Shown here piece by piece: positions 11,955 through 23,490 of a stretch of 64,000 bases of DNA (the stretch's first letter is position 1; the number at the start of each line of letters is the position of its first letter). This stretch comes from Monomorium pharaonis (taxonomy: Eukaryota; Arthropoda; Insecta; Hymenoptera; Formicidae). Under the pieces are notes generated by a model, which was not told the origin of the DNA, searched no databases, and saw only the letters and a list, made by a program, of their open reading frames with translations. Both the position numbers and the translations under genes were made by a program. The DNA lies in the NCBI RefSeq assembly GCF_013373865.1, contig NC_050476.1, positions 15,295,197 through 15,359,196 of the forward strand. Direction: 5' to 3'.

Positions 11955-13490
11955 CTAGTTGACTTTTGTCCCAATTCTTGTTTGGCTTGTGATTGAGATA
12001 TTCTTTTCCGCTGCATGTTTTAGGACGTTCCTTTGATGTACGAATTCTCGACACAGCTTGCTGTTTGCCTTATGACCCTCACCACAGTTTTTACATTTTA
12101 ATGCTCTGTCGCAGGTTCCATGATACAAGTCGCCACATATAATGCACACTTTTTCCTTTTCCCTACAGACAGCCTGCACGTGGCCAAACCTGTAACACTT
12201 GAAACATTGCTTCACATCGAGAATGTATGATCTTATTTTTATCTTAACGAGTCCCCTGTACAATGAGAGGAAGCTTGGCATCATATTACCTCTGAATGTG
12301 ATTATGATGTTACTTGTGACTATATTTCCATTCTTTTGTTTACGTTATTATATCTTTTTGAGATTAGCTTTTCCATTTTTTGGATGTCATCGCGTTGATC
12401 AATGGCTAAAGCTAGTTCCTCAACTTTATCACCCCAGTTTGTAACTACACCTTAAATAGCTGTGTTCCTCTCAAGTACGCTGAACTCGAGTTCTTTTGTT
12501 TTCAATCTTACGTATAACCTTATTAGCTTTGTCGATCCCTATATAGTGCAGATCTGCAGTTCTGAAACCGGTTTTTACAAAGGTATCTGGTTTTATATCT
12601 TCCTTTGCTAGCGCGTTTAGTATTTTGAAACAGTTAACCTTACCTCTTTTTTCGATGTTTTCCTGTTTGAGCCTTACCAATATTATACAGTCTCCTTTGT
12701 GCCCTGTTTTGAATCCCTTGTCTTCTTTTTCTGTTGGTAAGGGATCATGGCCTCCGTAGTTATAGATAATCTTACCGTTTTTGCAATATACCGTTTCTTT
12801 TTTTTGGTTCGTCATCGGTGGAATAGGTTGTGGACGATGCTGTTGTGTCCAGTGCGGTTTGCTGTAGTTCGTCTCTTGATGCTGATGATTCCGACGTTGT
12901 GTCCATTTCATCCCTTTTTCCATTTTCTTTTTGGATTCGGATTTTTCTCTGCTTTGTTTCTTCGTGTTCTTTCTTTTTTTTCTCCTTTGTCTTGCCTCTT
13001 CCTTTTTCCGGCACTCTTTTTGTTTTTTCTCATCTCGTCAATTTCCACTTCCATGTGGTCTTCGCTACTGCTATTTCCGCTGTTGGTTAGTACTATTTTT
13101 TCTCTCTGGCTTGGACTTACACCTATTATTTCCTCCACACTTTCTTTAGTAAAGTCACTATTACCTTTTGAGCTTTTTCCTTTAGCCTCTACCACTTCAC
13201 TATTTGTAGAAACGTTTTTCGCGGTATTGCTGTCCTCCTTTTCTTTATTCTCTTTGTTCCGAGGCGCTTGCGCGGGTCTCATTCTAGAATGTTCTATTCG
13301 TTTTATTGGACTCTTAAACACACTTTTCGCAAATCTCCTTACCGTGGCGATTTTTTCGTATTTTTTTTATCAGCCTTTATTTCTCTTTTCAAGGATTCAA
13401 TCACCTCTCTTTTAGCCCTGATAAGGGCTGGTTGTGCCTCTACTATATTACGCGGTGCCGTTTGTATACTCTCGAATCACTCTAACCATC
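11955..13490 (-). pseudogene. LINE ORF1 (gag-like, zinc knuckle protein), broken
   Basis: The lysine- and glutamate-rich N-terminal half lies at about 13490-12780, then a central domain at about 12780-12471, then a zinc-binding segment at 12284-11955. The clearest knuckle is CFKCYRFGHVQAVC (CX2CX4HX4C), followed by a second, CIICGDLYHGTC-type, and a third (CKNCGEGHKANSKLC). Such proteins bind the element RNA and form the ribonucleoprotein. Three or more frame changes separate the pieces, so no intact product is expected. The start is placed where the coherent Lys/Arg-rich frame begins. Confidence 0.7.
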
Positions 13491-13500
13491 CGAACACCAC

Positions 13501-14140
13501 GCTGTCTCACATACAACTGCTTAGAGACGTGTTGATTTGCGCGAGGTTAGTTGTGATTTTAGTTTTATGCATAATTTGCATATTACATCGTGAATTTTAT
13601 CATGAAGGGAAATATGACTGTGTCTAAATTTGAAGATTAGTATAACACTGCGTTGTATAATCAGATAAGTTGCACAAAATTTTTCTTTTTTGTATGGAAT
13701 AAGTATTCTGAAATAAGAATTATACTTTGTGTTATGTTTTATTTTTAGTTATTAAAGAGAGGAAGAAACACTTTATTTGAACCGGAAGAAGAATAGAAAA
13801 AGAAAAGAGTGGATGAGTAAAATATCAAAGCTCGGAATTTACAGTGTGTGTTGCTGTTGATAAAAATTCACGGAGTTTTATCCCCTTTTAAATTGAGTGA
13901 ACTATCATATAGAGAATTGGCAGGGTAATTCATAAAATCAAGAGGATATCAAAATAATATCAAAAGGATTATTTGAAGATGTACTTGCTAGTTTTTCAAG
14001 TATGCCATTATCTTATGGCAGGCCAGGTAAGAGAATAGTTACATGTGTTATATATATTTCTTTAAAATATCGTACTGCAACTGTGTGGCTCTTAAATATA
14101 TCGTACAACCTTGTCTCAAATTATTACAATATATTATATA
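13501..14140. other. AT-rich stretch without a recognised gene
   Basis: No ORF with family signal is seen. This is the upstream flank of the minus-strand LINE followed by AT-rich DNA leading to the palindrome. Confidence 0.4.
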
Positions 14141-14142
14141 GG

Positions 14143-15345
14143 TTAGTGTCACCTAGCTGGCTTGCCGATGACGTGGCCACAAGCTGTAATATTGGAGATG
14201 GATGCCATAGATTACCTCTACGTCTGTCTATTTAGTAATTGTCATGCATTTTATGCGAGCTGGATAAGGCACAGATAAGGTTTTTAGTCAAATCGAAAAT
14301 TAAAAAGTAAGTACTTAAATACTTTGTTCCCGAAACAATATATTCTAATTAATACAATTCTTTTCATACATTTACAAAGATCACATTTAAAATTTTTATT
14401 TATATTTTTGATTCTCTAACTAATTTTTTTGTAAATCAAGGCATAATGGAGCGACATTTTATATTTTACTTTTCATTCTTTTTGCATCAATTTAATATAA
14501 CATTATATTTATTGCTATTTTACAATTAAGATTGTAGTTAAATTGTAATATTTGTATATTTATAATTATATTGATTGTTCTTTTACAGTTGTTGATAACA
14601 AACATATTTTGCCCATATTTTAATTAATGCTCTTGGAACATATAATCATGTGCCGGCTTGTAATGAGAAATAAATGTGTGGCTTTTACGGAAATTTTTCA
14701 TGTTAACTTTGTATGTGACAGCCTATGTTACTTAAAGGCCATCATAGACCACATTCACAATAAGAGTCACGCTTTTGTTTTTTTTATTAAAAGCTGACAC
14801 ATGAATGTATGTTTTAAGAGCTTTAAGTGAAACACGGACAAAATAGATTTATTATCAATAACTGTAAAAGAACAATAAACATAATTATAAACTTATAATT
14901 ATAATTTAGCTACAAATAACAAATTTTTTAAATGTGATCTTTATGAATGTATGGAGAGAATTAATTATTATAAATTGTTTTGGAAATAACAAAGTATTTA
15001 AATACTTACTTTTTAGTTTTTTGATTTGATTAAAAGCCTTATCGGTATATTCCTGTGCCTAATCCATATATCCGGCTTGCACAGAATGCATGAGTTACTA
15101 AAGATGAGTTACTAAACTAAGGTTGGTATTCATAGTCGAATCTTATTTAAAGATTGTCTCAAGCAATGTCTTAAGATGCTAATACGACTCTGTGATTGGC
15201 TGATGGCATCTTAAGATAGTACTTAAAATGATCTTGAATATAATATCCGACTATGAATACCAAAGATGATCCTTGGAGATCCATATAAACGTATCACCGA
15301 CATTGCAGCCTGTGACCATGTCATCGGCAGGCCAGCTGGGTGACA
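14143..15345. repeat. Imperfect 1.2 kb palindrome (inverted-repeat element)
   Basis: The left arm starts with TGTCACCTAGCTGGC at about 14147, and the right arm ends with GCCAGCTGGGTGACAT at about 15347. Matching internal words run in mirrored order: AAAGTAAGTACTTAAATACTT (14306) against its inverse near 15010; AAGATCACATTTAAA (14378) against about 14932; GTTCTTTTACAGTTGTTGAT (14577) against about 14855. The arms run almost to the centre at about 14725, so this is a fold-back structure rather than a long element with short ends. No ORF is seen. It is likely a non-autonomous DNA element or a palindromic derivative. Confidence 0.75.
15123..15263. mobile_element. 141 bp MITE with perfect 16 bp terminal inverted repeats
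   Basis: It begins TTGGTATTCATAGTCG and ends with the exact reverse complement. Internal sequence is also inverted (AGATGC and CTTAAGAT words on both sides). It sits only in the right arm of the 14143-15345 palindrome, so it inserted after the palindrome formed. No clear target-site duplication is visible beside the ends. Confidence 0.8.
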
Positions 15346-15499
15346 TAGTCTGTATTGTTTCAGACAAGATTTCATGCTTTTTACCTATTTCAATACATTG
15401 CAAAAGAATAAACCACTTTATTCTATCTTTTTTTTAAACTACGTTATATTTGGTACTTTCGAGTAAATATATTCTGTTGGTTACATTGTTATTTCCGAC

Positions 15500-15688
15500 C
15501 TTTGATTATAATTATATTATATAATATTCAAAGAAAAAATTACTTACACAAAGAAAGAGAGAGAGAGAGAGAGAGAAAATACACACAAATGCATATATAT
15601 GTACATACATGCACATATTTATATATGTACATATGTATATGTATAGACATTAATACTCAATATTATTTCCCTCTCTGCCTCCCCCCCT

Positions 15689-15732
<44 letters not shown>

Positions 15733-15775
15733 CCTCCCTTCCGTTATCCTCATCATTAGAATTACCACTTACACC
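15500..15775. repeat. Microsatellite cluster: (GA)n, AT/AC-rich, (CT)n
   Basis: A GA run lies at about 15556-15577, TATATGTACATA-like runs at 15595-15645, and a CT run at about 15692-15728 immediately upstream of the LINE ORF1. Open frames across it are low-complexity only. Confidence 0.85.
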
Positions 15776-15779
15776 TGTG

Positions 15780-16622
15780 ATGGTTGATACGGTGCGGCCC
15801 TTCGACTTCGACTCTGCTCATATGGCCACTTCTGCAGTCTCTGGCACTCATACTCAGTCGCAGTCGCAAACTGACAGTGGAACAAATGAGCTGTTACTCC
15901 AATTAATCGAACAGATGAGAGTGTCAGATGCGAAATTTTCTGCTTTTGCCGAGGAACAGCGGCGTACAAATGGTGAATTCAGTAAAAAACTCAACCAATT
16001 AAATTGTATAGCGCGCAACGTTGATCGTAATAGTCAACGAATAGTTGAGTTAGAGAAGCAGTGCGCTGCTCTAGCGAATGAGGTTCGTGAATTGAGGGGA
16101 GATCATGGTTCTTCTCACGCGGTCGCGCAGGGTCCTGCTGAAAATTCACTCATTATTTCTGGCGTCCCAGCTGCAATGGCAATTTCTTCCTCGGCATGTG
16201 TTCGCAATGCGTTCGTGGCCCTTGGCATTTCGGATTTATCTTGTTATATCCTGGATGTCAGGCCTGTTCGTGGTTCGCAGCGGGAAACGGCGAGTGAGCA
16301 TCCCTTGCCGGCTAATACTACTAACTCGCATATAATAACTCTGTCCTCTCGTGCCGTTCGTGATATAGTTATATCTAAAAAGCGAGCACGGCGTGTGCTT
16401 GTGCAGAGGGAGGTATGTGGTAATGATTCGGATCGCAACGTATATGTAAATGAGCTACTCCATAAAGAGATATATGAATTACTGAAACTGACTAAGCGTG
16501 TCGCCAAGGACAGATCATACAAGTATGTCTGGGTGCGTGGAGGTTGCATTAATGTAAAACACTCTGACGGCAAGCCTGTTATGCAAGTTAATTCTAAAGC
16601 TGATCTTGACAGGCTTGTTTGA
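15780..16622 (+). CDS. LINE ORF1 protein (coiled coil, RNA-binding type), open
   Basis: This is an uninterrupted ORF of about 280 codons. Residues 30-110 have the heptad-like pattern of a coiled coil (LLLQLIEQM, KKLNQLN, RIVELEKQC), expected to trimerise or multimerise. A second half (LIISGVPAAM, then SKKRARRVLVQ and KYVWVRGGCINVKHSDG) resembles the RRM-like and C-terminal domain of LINE ORF1 proteins. It aligns through its length with the broken ORF1 at 25118-26246. Upstream frame remains open into CT repeats, so the true N-terminus is lost. It is one of the few element ORFs here without internal stops. Confidence 0.7.
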   Translation: MVDTVRPFDFDSAHMATSAVSGTHTQSQSQTDSGTNELLLQLIEQMRVSDAKFSAFAEEQRRTNGEFSKKLNQLNCIARNVDRNSQRIVELEKQCAALANEVRELRGDHGSSHAVAQGPAENSLIISGVPAAMAISSSACVRNAFVALGISDLSCYILDVRPVRGSQRETASEHPLPANTTNSHIITLSSRAVRDIVISKKRARRVLVQREVCGNDSDRNVYVNELLHKEIYELLKLTKRVAKDRSYKYVWVRGGCINVKHSDGKPVMQVNSKADLDRLV

Positions 16623-16652
16623 CATTCCGTTGATCCCTCAACTTCTGTCCTG

Positions 16653-17027
16653 TTGAATGTCTCGGGTTCAAGAACTGTTCAATTTCATGTGGCTCAATTC
16701 AATGCGAACTCCTTGCTTGGACACATTGATCTTATTAGACTAAAATTCAATTCTAATTATCACCATATAATTTCTGTATCTGAGACTTGGCTTCACGCGG
16801 GTGTTTCTGACGACCTTGTAGCTTTAAACGACTACTTTTTAATTTGTAACGATCGCATTGGACGAAAAGGTGGAGGTGTTGCCTGCTATATTCACAGCTC
16901 ACTACGGGTTACGGTTATTGCAACTTTTCAGGGATCTGACATCGATGCTCCTGAGTATCTTATTATGGAGCTACGCTTGCCGAACAGTGAGACTGTACTA
17001 TTCGCGTCTGTCTATAGGAGACCCATT
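16653..17027 (+). pseudogene. LINE ORF2, truncated within the endonuclease domain
   Basis: The open frame gives the N-terminal half of an AP-type endonuclease: QFNANSLLGHIDLIRL, ISVSETWLH (catalytic Glu), RKGGGVACYIH and FASVYRRP. Homology to copy 2 continues to about 17025, then switches to reverse-strand retroelement integrase. The frame runs on to 17120, but those last codons are antisense BEL sequence. No reverse transcriptase from this copy is present next to it. Confidence 0.8.
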
Positions 17028-20000
17028 CGTCAAGTCGCTTGCAATTTCCACATGCACGGCCTTCGTAGCCATACACACGAAAAGGCATCCGTATGCCTTG
17101 ACTCGCGATCGATTCCGTGATTTCCTTTCTTTAATGAAAAGTGGTCCGAAGAAGTCAACACCGGTGTGTAGAAACGCGGGCGTCTTGTTTACTCGGGCTT
17201 CCGGCAGATCTGCCATTTGTCCGTGCAGTAACTTCGGACGATGTCGAATGCAATTGACACATTTTCGCACGATCTGTCGGACTTGGTCCTTTCCGTTGAA
17301 AAGCTAAAAGCGAGCTCGCAACGCGTAAAGTGTGCTTTGGATACCGGCGTGATACGTTCGTTCGTGTATTTCCTTTATAATGAGATCCGTGACTCGATTG
17401 TTGGATGGAAGTAAAATCGGATGTTTCGTACCGAAGGCGACTTTGCATTTCGTAACCGCCCCGCAACGCGTAGCAATCCGCGTTCGTCGATGAAGGCATT
17501 CAGTTCGTCAAATCTGGTGCTCTTTCGATAGGGCACTGTGATCTCGCCCGTTTTAGTCTCTCGCGACGTCGTGAGTCGTTTAATTTCGACCGAAAAATTC
17601 TCGCGCTGAATTATTCTCAAAATACGTAACTCCGCTTCGTTTCGTTCTTTAACGTTAAACAATTTTCCCGAATTCCCCGCCCCTTTATATTTAGCAGGGA
17701 GCCATCGTAGACCGCGCGCCACTCCGTTAATTAACGTGTTATATGATGACGAGCATCGATCGAACTCGCTGTACGTCGTTGCACTCGACTTGAGACAGAC
17801 GTCCGGTTCGGAATCCAATGAGTCAGGAATGTTAATTTCTAGATTCGCGGGCCAGTCGGTTTCGGGTAATGATAGCCACGAAGGGCCATGGAACCACGTT
17901 TGATTCTTAACGAAATCATTTGGAAGTTGTCCTCTGGACAACGCGTCCGCGGGATTATCTTTCGACCCGACGTGTTTCCATTCTGCCGACGGTTTGAATT
18001 TCGGCTACGCGATTTGCTTCAAATACCTTTAAGTTCTGAGGATGCTTTTTGATCCAATGCAATACGATGGAGGAGTCAGACCAGAAGATTACTCTGTCGA
18101 ATTCAAGACCGAAATTGGCGCAGGCTTCCTTGTATAGTCGAACGAGGGTTAATGCTCCGCAGAGCTCGAGACGAGAAATAGTTGAATTCTTTAAGGGCGC
18201 GACTCGCGACTTTGCACACACTAAGCAAGTTTTCACTTGTCGTGAGTTAGAGGAACGGATGTACAAGCAAGCTCCATAACCCCTTTGACTCGCGTCGCAG
18301 AAGCTGTGGAGTTCGATTTGAGTCAGGTTATCCATCAGCAATCCTCGGTCCACGGCTAAATCGCGGATACTTCCCAACTGAGTGGCGAATGACAACCAGG
18401 CCGTGTGCAATTTCTAAGGCGCTGACTCGTTCCATTCTAATCAATCTAACCAACATTTTTGCATTATGATTTTCGCGTATAATACTACCGGGCCGAGCAG
18501 ACCGAGAGGATCAAATATCTTTGCAATTTCGGATAAGATGTTGCGTTTCGTTACCCTTGTGGACAAATCGAGTGGTTTCACGGTAAAAACCAATTTGTCT
18601 CGATTTGAATTTCACACGACACCTAATGTTTTTCATATACGGCGTTTTCAATACGGCGTTTCGATCGCGCAATCTAAGTTTAAAATCTTCTCGCTCATAT
18701 TGTCGAGCGCGTGTTTGTGATTAGAAGCCCATTGTCGGATGTTAAACCCGCCCCGTTGTAAAAGCACGATGATTTCGTCGCGAATTTTGAGTACTTCATC
18801 TAGAGAATGCGCGCCGGTCAACAAATTGTCTACGTATAAATCGCGTTTCAAAACGTCGCGTGCCCGAGTGTACTTCGATCCTTCGTCGTCGGCGAGTTGT
18901 TGGATAGTTCGTATCGCGAGGAACGGCGCGGACGTAACGCCGAACGTTATCGTGTTGAGCTCTTAAGTTCGAATACCGTTTTCCGTTTCCCAGAAGATTC
19001 TCTGAAATTTTCGATTGTCCGGATGTATGAGTATTTGACGATACATTTTTTCGATGTCGGCCGTTACGACGTACTTATGCACGCGAAATCGCAATAAATG
19101 ATCGAGAAGTTTATCATTGGCCCGACTAGCAACACGTCGTTAAGTGAAATGCCGCGATTGGTTTTCGCGGAGGCGTCGAATACGGTGCGAATCTTTGTGG
19201 TATTGCTTGATGCTTTAATAACCGCATGATGCGGTAAGAAATATCCGTCCTCCGGTTCACTCTTGATTAAAGACATGTGACCGAGTGTTATATATTCGTT
19301 CATGACTCTACTGTACTCCGCGTTGACGCGAGAATCTGCCCTGAGCCGTTTCTGAAGTGAATAGAAACGTCGAAGAGCTTGCGAATATCCTAGATCCGTG
19401 TTGTTCGTTCGGAAAGGCAGTCTCACGATATAACGCCCGTTCGCGTCACGAGTTGTATTCTTCACGTAATGCGCTTCGCACCTTTCATCGTCTGAAAGTT
19501 TATCAGACTTATCTCCTACGTTTTCTATTGTCCAAAATTTTTCTAACTGCGCGGATAACTCTGCTAGTGTGCAACAAGTCCGTTGACTCTTATTATTATC
19601 GCGAATACCCCTCGCAATTACCCATCCTAGCCGCGTTTTTTGCAAGATTAAATCGCTGTTGTTTTGCAATGGATTAATTTGTCCGACGCATAGCATCGAG
19701 AGTGTGGCTCCGGCGCCAATTAAAATGTCGACCGGACGCCGCATATGAAATTGCGGATCGGCCAGCTGAATGTTCGCCGGAAGCTGAACTAACTCGCGCG
19801 GAAACATTCGATCCGGTATCGAATTCGCGATCTTCGGAATGGTCAAAAACGTAAGGCTTCGCTCGTAATTGCCTTGTAATGACTTGAAAACTGACTTCGA
19901 CTTGAAGTCGAGACATCATACTCATTTTGTCAATTGCGCCCACCGGAATTGCACACGCCCGCATAGGCAATCGTAAAAGGCTTGCGAGCCTTTCCGTGAT

Positions 20001-20117
20001 GAAGTGTGCTGTTGAGCACGTGTCCAGCAACGCTTGCGCGGCCATCATCCTGCCCCCCGCGTCGCGAACCATTACCACTGCGCTCATCATGAGTTGAGAG
20101 TTTGGCAACGACGACAC
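17027..20117 (-). pseudogene. BEL/Pao pol: protease, RT, RNase H, partial integrase, broken
   Basis: The protease has ALLDTCSTAHFI at about 20030. RT follows: TIPKIANSIPDRMFPREL and PVDILIGAGATLS near 19800-19740, then LPHHAVIKASSNTTKIRTVFDAS at about 19240-19170. The active-site box reads YVDN at about 18835, where Asp-Asp is usual. RNase H has FCDASQRGYGACLY at about 18300 and FWSDSSIVLHWIKK at about 18080-18040. The integrase HHCC-like zone lies at about 17500-17250, and its catalytic core starts with GVDFFGP at about 17155 and is cut off at about 17027. Several frame changes occur (near 19100, 18630, 17950 and 17380). Family is certain; the product is dead. Confidence 0.85.
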
Positions 20118-20141
20118 GGTATTTAGCGAGATACATTCTAG

Positions 20142-21432
20142 TCATGTTTGTTGGGTGTTTTCTGCCTTGGCGTTCGATGAAATTGGTTTCGAATCAGCAT
20201 TCGTTGTAGGTTTTACGTCATTAGTCGCGTTTGAGGATTTTTTCTGCGAATGTAAAAGCGAATGGTGGAATTTTGGGCAAAACTTGCAATGCGTGCCGTT
20301 GCACGTGCCCTCGTGCGCGCGAAGACAATTTCGGCAAAGTTTGTTTTGTCGCGTAAAATCCCATCGTTGTTGTACAATTAATTTCCAGAACGCGGCGCAT
20401 TTGTAGAGGGGATAATCTCCCTTGCATTTCACGCACGCACCCGATGTATTGAGAACAAGTGCGCGTGTACCCGACCCGACGCGCCGCGCCTTTGTTGTCG
20501 ACGGCTGCAAATCGGCGCGACGTTTGCCACTCGTTTCCTCTCTACGCGCGTTATCATGTTCTAATGTACATAGTCGGAAAGTGGTCTCGTCGAAGAATTT
20601 GTAAAGTCGTTTCAAATCCGGTAATTCATCAAGGGCTAACGTGTCTTCCCATTTATTCCTAATTCCGACCGGCAACGATCTTTCTAGTACCCTGATAATT
20701 ATTCGTTCGTCAATCCGTACTTGAAGTGTTTCTAACATTCTCAAATGTTGCCGCACGTTGTCAATTAATTTGGAAAGTTCCGTGGAAGTTGCTTTAGGCA
20801 ACGGCTTGACGTCGAGAATCGCGTCAATGTGTGTCGACACCAACACACGTTTTCTTTTGTACGATTCGACAAGTAATTCCCATTTGGGCTGGTTTGTAAT
20901 TAGCCGCGTCCGCGTCGTACATCAAAATTTTATTTAACGCGCTCACCTGTAGTGTGTCCCTTAAATAGAGAAATTTAACGAGGTCATCAATATCCGAGCG
21001 TGTGTCAGTTATTGTTAAAAACGTATTTTTAAATGAAAGCCATTTATCATAGCTTCTGTCAAATTTGGGAAGTTCGGCGACGGGCAGTTTCAAAAGCTTC
21101 TGCTTTTCTAGAAACGTCGATTGCCCCATGACCGGTTGAACCGACTCGTCAGCATTCGGTATGCCTTGGATGCGAGAGGCAATATCGTAATACGCGTCTT
21201 GTATTAGCGTGATTCTTCCGACGAGTTCGTTCTCCTCATCTAATTCGATCAATTTTTCATGCAAATTTTCGTATTCGTGAAAAAGAGTGGTGACTCGCTT
21301 TAGTCTTAATTTTGCATTAATTTTATTATATTTCCCGTCATTAAATCCGTTCTCTAAATTTGTTAACTGAGTCTCCACGGACTTAATTTTTCTCGCGATA
21401 AACGCAATTCTCCTTTTCGTCGCCGCGTCCAT
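20142..21432 (-). pseudogene. BEL/Pao gag polyprotein region, frameshifted
   Basis: It opens with MDAATKRRIAFIARKIK, then a helical region (LEKQKLLKLPVAELPKFDR, YDKWLSFKNTFLTI, typical of the BEL gag family), and continues in a second frame from about 20846 with LPDLKRLYKFFDETTFRL and Cys/His-rich ends CVKCKGDYPLYKC, CRNCLRAHEGTC and HCKFCPKFHHSLLH. These Cys/His clusters are the nucleocapsid-like part. The frame changes at about 20830. The ATG at 21430-21432 is the first in the coherent frame. Confidence 0.8.
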
Positions 21433-21775
21433 GTCGAGTCAAATGCCAAACCCTTACGCGCAAGAGAGAGAAAAATCGAGCCTCCTTTGAAGAAGGAAAG
21501 CGAAAGAAGAAAAGAAAACAAAGAAAACTAAGTCCCGGCTCAAAAGTCCTACGTTCGCAATTGTTTTGTTGTCGTTAGGTCGATGCGTGGTGCGCGCCCG
21601 AACAAGTAAAAACCGGTCGCGCGGTGGAAGGAAGTGTATGCGGCGCGTAGAAGAATGACGCAACGGTCGCGCGCAAGCTAGAACATGCTCGAACAGACAA
21701 AGATGAGTCGCACGTGGCGCGCGAAAAACGATGCAATGGCCGCGTAGACGAGAGATCGTAGAAATTATTATATTT

Positions 21776-23269
21776 TGTGACGTGGCGCGTCCGGTCGCGC
21801 TCGTCACAAGGGCGTAAGTCCGACCGAGGGGGTCGATCTGGGGCTCCTCCTCGCCGAGCCGAGGGGGACGCGACTTTGTTTTTTTTATTTTCTTTTTTTT
21901 GTTTTCGTGGTACCGTATTAGGATATTTAAGATTTAAGGCGCCGAGTGAGGGCTCATTTTTTATTGTACAAAGAACGGAGGAGGAGCAGCCGTCGGGGGA
22001 ATAGTATCGCGAGCAAGCGACAGTAGGCGAGGTGCCCCGCCAAGAGTTTCCCTGCCGAGCCGTGCGTCGAGCTCCGCTGCTTGTTACCGCCCTAAGCCGC
22101 AAAGGATACCGTTGCCGCAAGTAAACCGTGGCAGCCAGGATACCGCATGGCGACATAAAAGATTCTTGGGAGGAATCACGCCGAGGGCACGCCACCGGGC
22201 TGCAGACCGGGGGAGCGACCGTCAAACTGTCAACCGCCCGCCACCCAGATCGGTTCGGCCACGGCATGGCCAGCCGGGCCAACCGAAAACGGCAGAGCTA
22301 GAACACTCTCATCGGCGGAAGTCGTCACGCGCGGACCACGAGGCATTTGGAGAGGCGATGCGGCGCGGCATGGGATCGAGGCGTGCGGATCGACCGAAAA
22401 TCGAAGCACGCGCATGCGCGGCGGCTCGAGCCGGCCGGCGCGGGACCGGGGCTTCTCACTGTTCGGCAAGCCGTGTCAGCATACGTGTCGACTAGGACGA
22501 GCCCCAGGATACCGCCATAGTTACCGCTACGGACTTCTGAGACTAGGACACCGTTCGCTTTGTAAGGCCATCACTCGGCAGCCATCGATACGTAAGGTTC
22601 GGATAAGGCGGTCAACCCTCGTGCGGGACCGGATACCGGATACCGTTCTAGTTGTGATATCGGTCATCCGAAATCCGATACCGTTAGTGCTACTGTTGTG
22701 TAAAGTAACTCGAAACTGAAAGTAGAGTTTTGTGGCCGCACGAGGGCTTGGACCGACCGGCCCCGAATATTTGATAACGTGAGTACGTCCCTCTCGGACT
22801 ACGCCGGTGCCGACAGTCATAGTTATATTAGAATCATTGTTACCGCGAATTGTTTCCGCCATTAGTAATTTTGTCTCTGTTCGAGCGGAGAGCCTCGTCG
22901 GCCTCTCGCCTCGTATTATCAATTCTATAGTTTCCGCATTTTTGTGTCTATAATTCGTTTCCGTCTCTATCAAAGTTATATCCGTATATATCCGTGAATT
23001 AATTGTGAAGACTCTTTGAGTAAAGCTCATTGTTGCATTGTCACCGTGTTCACTATCACTACCGAAATACAATATAACTCTTTAATTGTTTAACCAGTTA
23101 AGTACCGAATCTTTCTACGACCTGCCTCGATCCGACATCTCCACACTTTTCGTCTCAAAAGAACCACGCCACTCTACCGTCTAGAGTAAAAGAGCTACCG
23201 GCACTTGTAACGCTTCCTAGTTGGTTACCGCATTATCGCTAATTACTGTGTGGCGCGAGAAGTCGCGCC
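21776..23269 (+). repeat. LTR-like unit A (family starting TGTGACG + hairpin)
   Basis: It starts TGTGACGTGGCGCG with a GC-rich inverted stem closing at CGTCACAAGGG. The first 950 bases align with unit B at 61938-62560 (shared AAGGGCGTAAGTCCGACCGA, GGCGCCGAGTGAGG and GCCATCACTCGGCAGCCA). A primer-site-like word TGGCGCCC begins at 23270, immediately after a plausible LTR end, so the unit may be an LTR plus the start of an internal region. It lies between BEL gag and the putative BEL 5' LTR, so it probably inserted into the BEL 5' leader. The right boundary is uncertain. Confidence 0.5.
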
Positions 23270-23313
23270 TGGCGCCCTAAAATTTAGAGTATTGGGAAGT
23301 TTCCGTTTTTGCA

Positions 23314-23490
23314 CGTTACCGCTATCGTGTCGAGAGCAATTTCGCCCGATATATTTGGGGGATACCGTATACAAGTTACCGCTATCGCTTTGAGAGCAAT
23401 CTTAATCGATATTGGGGGATACCGTATGTAAGTTACCGATACCGTATCGAGAGCTTTCTCGAGGAATATTGAAGATACCGTTCTTGTAAA
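23314..23490 (+). repeat. Three tandem modules of about 58 bp
   Basis: Three units share GTTACCG, ATCG..GAGAGC and GATACCGT words (starting near 23318, 23376 and 23432). They lie just after the TGGCGCCC word of unit A, as internal repeats downstream of an LTR-like end. Confidence 0.6.

Larger units (their letters stand above)
8816..13500 (-). mobile_element. Non-LTR retrotransposon (LINE), near full length but decayed
   Basis: On the minus strand there is an ORF1 with CCHC zinc knuckles, then ORF2 with an apurinic-type endonuclease and reverse transcriptase. The 3' end is at about 8818-8835, where AATAAACC occurs twice. The order ORF1, endonuclease, RT and the zinc knuckles fit the Jockey/I group of LINEs; the clade is not resolved by eye. 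Both ORFs are split by several frame changes. Confidence 0.8.
15780..17027 (+). mobile_element. LINE fragment, copy 1 (ORF1 plus part of endonuclease)
   Basis: This is the same family as the copy at 24620-29690: both ORF1 and the start of ORF2 align with it in order. The 5' end runs into a (CT)n tract, so the N-terminal zinc-finger part seen in copy 2 is missing. The 3' side stops in the middle of the endonuclease at about 17027, where minus-strand BEL/Pao integrase sequence begins with no LTR between them. Confidence 0.8.
17027..21432 (-). mobile_element. BEL/Pao LTR retrotransposon coding region, 3'-truncated
   Basis: Reading right to left there is gag with zinc-binding Cys/His, protease, reverse transcriptase, RNase H, an integrase zinc region, and the start of the integrase catalytic core, in BEL/Pao order. 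The element stops inside the integrase core at about 17027; the rest of integrase and the 3' LTR are absent. A likely 5' LTR lies at 23842-24600, separated from gag by an unrelated LTR-like unit (A, 21776-23269). Confidence 0.85.

Noticed and set aside
13860..13960. Possible helix-turn-helix reading (LSELSYRELAG) of a Tc1-like transposase
   Set aside because: Only about 12 residues before a stop, with no further transposase sequence nearby.
22112..23072. ORFs of 127-181 codons in LTR-like unit A
   Set aside because: They are non-coding in appearance, arginine-rich from GC-rich DNA, and not preserved in the related unit B.
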